Origin: AE-B3B sp964543295
Lineage (GTDB): Bacteria; Aerophobota; Aerophobia; Aerophobales; AE-B3A
Reading direction: 5' to 3'
Assembly (NCBI GenBank): GCA_964543295.1
Contig: CAZIXA010000008.1
Coordinates: 12,660-76,659, forward strand
DNA: 64,000 nt
Shown piece after piece: positions 60,870 through 64,000 of the stretch (its first letter is position 1; each line of letters begins with the position of its first letter). The position numbers and the translations under genes were made by a program. The notes under the pieces were generated by a model, which worked only from the letters and a program-made list of their open reading frames with translations, had not been told where the DNA came from and made no database searches.

Positions 60870-61730
60870 TCACTCGGGTGACCGCGACCGAAGTCTCTTT
60901 AGTTCCGTGACCTCTTCTGGTGTAAGTTCTTCGCAAGGATGGCCAGGACAGACCTTACCGATGACAGCGCGCAGTGTGGAGTTCATATCTGCCACTTCAA
61001 AGAAACACCGTCCCTGGCACACGAGTGTGATCGGGCCGTTAAATTCGCTCGGCGATAGATCGACAAAAAGCGGGACGACCAACTCTCTGCGAGCCCACAC
61101 AGCGGATGACTCCCACCATAGCCACGGCGAAGCCTTGGATTTGGCCGAACACAAGGCCACCAAAGCTTCTGCGTGAAGAAGCTGTTCTCTAAGCATGACT
61201 TTGAGCGGGTTCGCCCCTGGCTCAATGTCGTGCTTGGCTACGAACACTGAAACTCCTGGCACCAAGCGCTTTTCAAGGACCTTCTCCATGTAGGTGGCAA
61301 GCTCGAATTCTGCGGTGTCATACGATATGAACACATATCTAGCGACCAGAGGAAACTCCTGACGGACTGCAGTAATGATTTGTTCCGCAGTCTTTAGATC
61401 ACTGGCTTGAACGTAGATGGACGCCTCAGCCTTGGCCGGCCAGTACTTGAAGTCGCACCGAGGTTCTTGACCAAGTGATCCGCTGAAGGAAATAAATGAT
61501 GTCTTGTACTGCTCGTAAGCCTGGCCGACTTCATCGAGAGAATCAGCCTTGTACTCGGTGTTCGAGGCATCACGCCATGATGCGTCAATCGCGCCTATGA
61601 CCTGGGGCCATTTCGGCAGTGACCGTGTCTCTTCTCCCCAGATTGTATCGAAGATCTGAAGAAGAGCTTTCCAGTTGACATGTTCACGAGCTCTCCCCCT
61701 GTAGCTCCGCCTAATAGTAGTCTTCGCCAT
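60870..61730 (-). CDS. TIR-domain protein
   Basis: 286 residues. The TIR domain spans about 131-255: RYVFISYDTAEFELATYMEK (first strand and helix), SVFVAKHDIEPGANP (box 2-like), HAEALVALCSAKSKASPWLWWESSAV with the candidate catalytic Glu207, and VVPLFVD. TIR enzymes of this type cleave NAD+ or make signalling nucleotides in anti-phage defence. The N-terminal 130 residues are not recognised (SIYVQASDLKTAEQIITAVR may be a sensor). Base composition is clearly more GC-rich than neighbouring array genes, suggesting separate acquisition. Confidence 0.82.
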   Translation of the reverse strand: MAKTTIRRSYRGRAREHVNWKALLQIFDTIWGEETRSLPKWPQVIGAIDASWRDASNTEYKADSLDEVGQAYEQYKTSFISFSGSLGQEPRCDFKYWPAKAEASIYVQASDLKTAEQIITAVRQEFPLVARYVFISYDTAEFELATYMEKVLEKRLVPGVSVFVAKHDIEPGANPLKVMLREQLLHAEALVALCSAKSKASPWLWWESSAVWARRELVVPLFVDLSPSEFNGPITLVCQGRCFFEVADMNSTLRAVIGKVCPGHPCEELTPEEVTELKRLRSRSPE

Positions 61731-61796
61731 TACTCAAAAAACCTCAGAAACTATTTCCTTGCTCATATGGTCATATGGGCAAGTTGGGTAACTTAA

Positions 61797-61823
61797 TCAT
61801 AATACAAAACGCCTTTTTGTAAA
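61797..61823 (-). promoter_or_regulatory. Array repeat P, copy G (diverged)
   Basis: On the minus strand TTTACAAAAAGGCGTTTTGT followed by ATTATGATTAAG: the same layout as the other copies with TTTACA, 15 bases and TATGAT, then GTTACCC. It drives the TIR gene. The rest of the gap to 61941 has no gene. Confidence 0.6.
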
Positions 61824-61941
61824 GCTTCACGCGCGTCTGTGTTCTCTCCCATAACGATAGCATTTACACGATAGATTCGGTGTAAAGCTTTTAAAAGAGA
61901 AAATCACTACTTTAAAGAAAATAAAACGCTAGGTGAGCACA

Positions 61942-62553
61942 ATGAACTACTATTTACCTCGATATGATCTACCCCTGGTTCTGGGTTATACCGGGCCAGG
62001 TTTATCTTTTTATAGCCCGGGCTCTGAGAAAGCTAATGATCTAATACCTTCTTTTTCAAAACAAGAGAATCTTTTTACAAAAAGCAAAAACTTAGAAGAA
62101 CGAACTTCTAAAAATAGTAACGATCTAATCAATACTTTCTTTTCCGATAAAGTAGCAATGATAAGGGCAACTCTGGAGAATATCATCTCTCAGATTGAGG
62201 AGAGAAAAAGAATTAAGGAAAGAAATGTAGTGAGTATTAGAAAAGATATGTGCAAGTGCCAAAGCTATCTTTTGGAGATTGAAGCACTGGCAAATCTTCT
62301 TTATAGCCACGACATTAGCATGGGTAGAAGAAGAACTAATCTAGATGGACAGATGTTTAGCTTAAAGAAAGATCTAAGGTCTGAGGAGCTAAGCTACTGG
62401 AGAGATTTGGTATTTTTGAAAAAGGAGTTCATGGAGAGTTTGGAAGAATATCAGGCTGCCAAGAAAAGAAAGGAGCTCCTTTCAACAAATTATCTGAACA
62501 CTTTGGAGGAAAAGGTGAAAGAGAATGACACTCTATCAAATGAATCTAGCTGA
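61942..62553 (+). CDS. Coiled-coil protein of unknown function
   Basis: About 203 residues from the ATG at 61942 with AGGTGA 5 bases upstream. The N-terminal 40 residues are Pro/Gly/Tyr-rich (YYLPRYDLPLVLGYTGPGLS); the rest is long charged helix with coiled-coil character (IISQIEERKRIKERNVVSIR, EEYQAAKKRKELLS). It lies 21 bases before a DNA methyltransferase, so the two are likely co-transcribed. Confidence 0.55.
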   Translation: MNYYLPRYDLPLVLGYTGPGLSFYSPGSEKANDLIPSFSKQENLFTKSKNLEERTSKNSNDLINTFFSDKVAMIRATLENIISQIEERKRIKERNVVSIRKDMCKCQSYLLEIEALANLLYSHDISMGRRRTNLDGQMFSLKKDLRSEELSYWRDLVFLKKEFMESLEEYQAAKKRKELLSTNYLNTLEEKVKENDTLSNESS

Positions 62554-62574
62554 AGCTGGGGGTTTCATAGAAAA

Positions 62575-63396
62575 ATGGTAAAGAAAAACAAAATATATTG
62601 TATGGATGCTTTAGAAGGATTGAAGAAATTAAAGGATAATTCAATAGACTTGATAGTTACAGATCCTCCTTATATGATTTCAAAAGAAGTAACTATTAGA
62701 AGAAGTAGAAATCCATTGAAATATAAATATATTGGAAAAGATATTAGATTCAATTTTGGGAAATGGGATTTATTTGACACAGAAAAAGAATATTTTGAAT
62801 TTACAGAAAAATGGTTTAAAGAGTGTTCAAGAATACTAAAACCATCTGGACATATAGTTTCCTTTTTCGATAGATGGAAAATAGGAGAGCTGGTTAAATT
62901 AGGAAAAAAATATGGAATTGAAGGTAGGCAAGCTCTATTTTGGATTAAAAAAAATCCAGTTCCATGTGCAAGGAAAGTAGCTTTTATGAATGCAGTAGAA
63001 ATGGCTTATTGGGGGACTAAACTTAATGGGGAGAAGAGAACAAAAGCAACCTTTAACTATAAGTTAGGACAACATCCAGAATACTTAATCTGTCCTATAA
63101 CCCCCACAAAAAGAGATAGGAAAAGACACCCTTGTGAAAAACATCCAAAATGGGTTGAATGGGTTATTGAATATCTTTCGAACGAAGAAGATCTTATTTT
63201 AGATTGTTTTGCTGGAACTGGTGTGGTTGGGGAGGTTGCCTTAAAACTTAATAGAAATTTCATAGGATTTGAGATTTCAGAAGAATATTGCAAGATTGCT
63301 GAGCTAAGATTAAAAAGACAATTAGAACAAACTAAACGCGGAGGCCGGCATTTCTCCCAAAGCCAGAACAGTGGGACTCTGCCGAATTTCTCATGA
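62575..63396 (+). CDS. DNA methyltransferase (beta-class, DPPY)
   Basis: 273 residues. Motif IV comes first: IDLIVTDPPYMISKE near 30; the SAM-binding motif LILDCFAGTGVVGEVALKLN follows near 207, and FIGFEISEEYCKIAELRLK closes the fold. This order is that of beta-class adenine-N6 or cytosine-N4 methyltransferases. No specificity subunit is visible. It overlaps the next start by ATGA (63393-63396), so it forms an operon with a HerA-like ATPase. Confidence 0.9.
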   Translation: MVKKNKIYCMDALEGLKKLKDNSIDLIVTDPPYMISKEVTIRRSRNPLKYKYIGKDIRFNFGKWDLFDTEKEYFEFTEKWFKECSRILKPSGHIVSFFDRWKIGELVKLGKKYGIEGRQALFWIKKNPVPCARKVAFMNAVEMAYWGTKLNGEKRTKATFNYKLGQHPEYLICPITPTKRDRKRHPCEKHPKWVEWVIEYLSNEEDLILDCFAGTGVVGEVALKLNRNFIGFEISEEYCKIAELRLKRQLEQTKRGGRHFSQSQNSGTLPNFS

Positions 63397-63956
63397 CAGC
63401 TACCAGAGTTGAGGAGATGTGTAGAAGACTTAAGCCAATCTTAGGAGATAGAGCAGATACCCTCTGGGTTGCCTATTTAACCGAGGACTACGAAGGAAGG
63501 AAAGAGATAGAGAATATGCTGCAAATTCTCTATCTGAGAAGCCTAAATCAAAGGGTTGATACTGAGAAAATACTACTCAGTCCTCCGCCAAGAGAGGTAT
63601 GTTTAGGTGAATATCCAATAGGAATGGTCTTATATAACGAGAAAGAATTCTATCCTTTAGGAATAAGAGAAGCAGAATGGATTCAGCACCTGGCTATTTT
63701 TGGTAGATCTGGAGCAGGAAAAACTAATACAACTTGTATAATTATCTTGAATCTTTTGAAAAAGAAAAAGCCCTTTTTAATCTTTGACTGGAAAAGAAAC
63801 TATCGAGATATACTGGAAAGACTAGAAGATTCTGAAAAAGAAGATATTTTCATCTTTACCGTCGGTAGAAATATCTCCCCCATGGTTTTTAATCCCTTGA
63901 TTCCTCCTGAAGGAACTCAGCCTACAACCTGGCTCAAGAAATTCATTGAAACCTAA
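63393..63956 (+). CDS. HerA/FtsK-like ATPase, N-terminal part
   Basis: 187 residues: an N-terminal strand-rich domain (LGEYPIGMVLYNEKEFYPLGI) then the P-loop AIFGRSGAGKTNTTCIIILN at about 107-126 and FLIFDWKRNYRDIL, the HerA-type Walker-B-like strand. It stops at TTWLKKFIET, long before the usual length of 450-600 residues. No obvious continuation is seen in the remaining 44 bases, so the gene may be truncated, frameshifted or simply sequenced with an error. HerA ATPases couple to nucleases or methylases in defence. Confidence 0.7.
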   Translation: MTATRVEEMCRRLKPILGDRADTLWVAYLTEDYEGRKEIENMLQILYLRSLNQRVDTEKILLSPPPREVCLGEYPIGMVLYNEKEFYPLGIREAEWIQHLAIFGRSGAGKTNTTCIIILNLLKKKKPFLIFDWKRNYRDILERLEDSEKEDIFIFTVGRNISPMVFNPLIPPEGTQPTTWLKKFIET

Positions 63957-64000
63957 GTTTGACAGCTAATGTCTCTATGCCTTATCAGACAAGGATTTCA

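Noticed and set aside
1..64000. CRISPR arrays and tRNA or rRNA genes
   Set aside because: No regularly spaced identical repeats with unique spacers, and no cloverleaf with a T-loop GGTTCRA and acceptor pairing, were found on reading both strands by eye.

Overview
The window looks like a piece of chromosome from an uncultivated, AT-rich (about 40% GC) Gram-negative-type bacterium. The signs are a bacterial HU protein, a TrkA/TrkH potassium module, Shine-Dalgarno-led genes with TTGACA/TATAAT-type promoters, secreted beta-barrel and TolC-like proteins, a Wzc-type tyrosine kinase and a large surface-polysaccharide locus. The phylum cannot be read from the sequence. About 47.4-53.5 kb stands out as archaeal in style.

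Layout. 0-3 kb: end of a receiver-TPR protein and a trkA-trkA-trkH operon. 3.3-13.4 kb: HU, then a string of plus-strand accessory genes, mostly singletons with long gaps (HEPN-like, two PD-(D/E)XK-like proteins, NucS-like, SIR2-like, an endonuclease/exonuclease/phosphatase protein, small membrane proteins). The gaps carry duplicated sequence, including two orphan 3' ends of another HU gene. 13.6-16.7 kb: a single-chain restriction-modification enzyme. 17.2-18.5 kb: a strongly folded RNA candidate, an XRE regulator with a likely operator, and a receiver protein. 18.7-47.1 kb: polysaccharide locus, with secreted proteins, the Wzc-like kinase, a graveyard of gene fragments, the complete GDP-D,D-heptose set (gmhA, hddA, gmhB, hddC), a flippase, glycosyltransferases, methyltransferases, a ligase/polymerase, a radical SAM protein and an initiating phosphoglycosyltransferase, ending in decaying nucleotidyltransferases.

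47.15-53.8 kb: an IS21-family left end runs into a 1039-residue, Asn-glycosylation-rich polysaccharide-deacetylase-like surface protein; then a tandem winged-helix regulator, a 51-residue basic protein and a tyrosine integrase with a zinc ribbon. The upstream regions carry archaeal TATA boxes, and the integrase appears leaderless. I infer an integrated archaeal element or archaeal DNA; a chimeric assembly must be excluded.

53.8-61.8 kb: a minus-strand array of single-gene units (a membrane protein split by an in-frame TGA, two AlbA_2/Schlafen-like proteins, an LA2681-type HEPN protein, an unknown, a cupin, a PD-(D/E)XK protein, a TIR protein). Six of the seven units from 54.4 kb on are preceded by a copy of one repeat containing an embedded promoter (TTAACA, 16 bp, TATAAT). 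The cupin unit is bracketed by two 170-bp direct repeats, and some repeats end in GTTRRRY heptamers like integron attC cores. I consider this self-promoted, repeat-delimited cassette array of mainly defence-type genes the most interesting system here. 61.9-64 kb: a coiled-coil protein, a DNA methyltransferase and an interrupted HerA/FtsK-like ATPase, a probable further defence operon.
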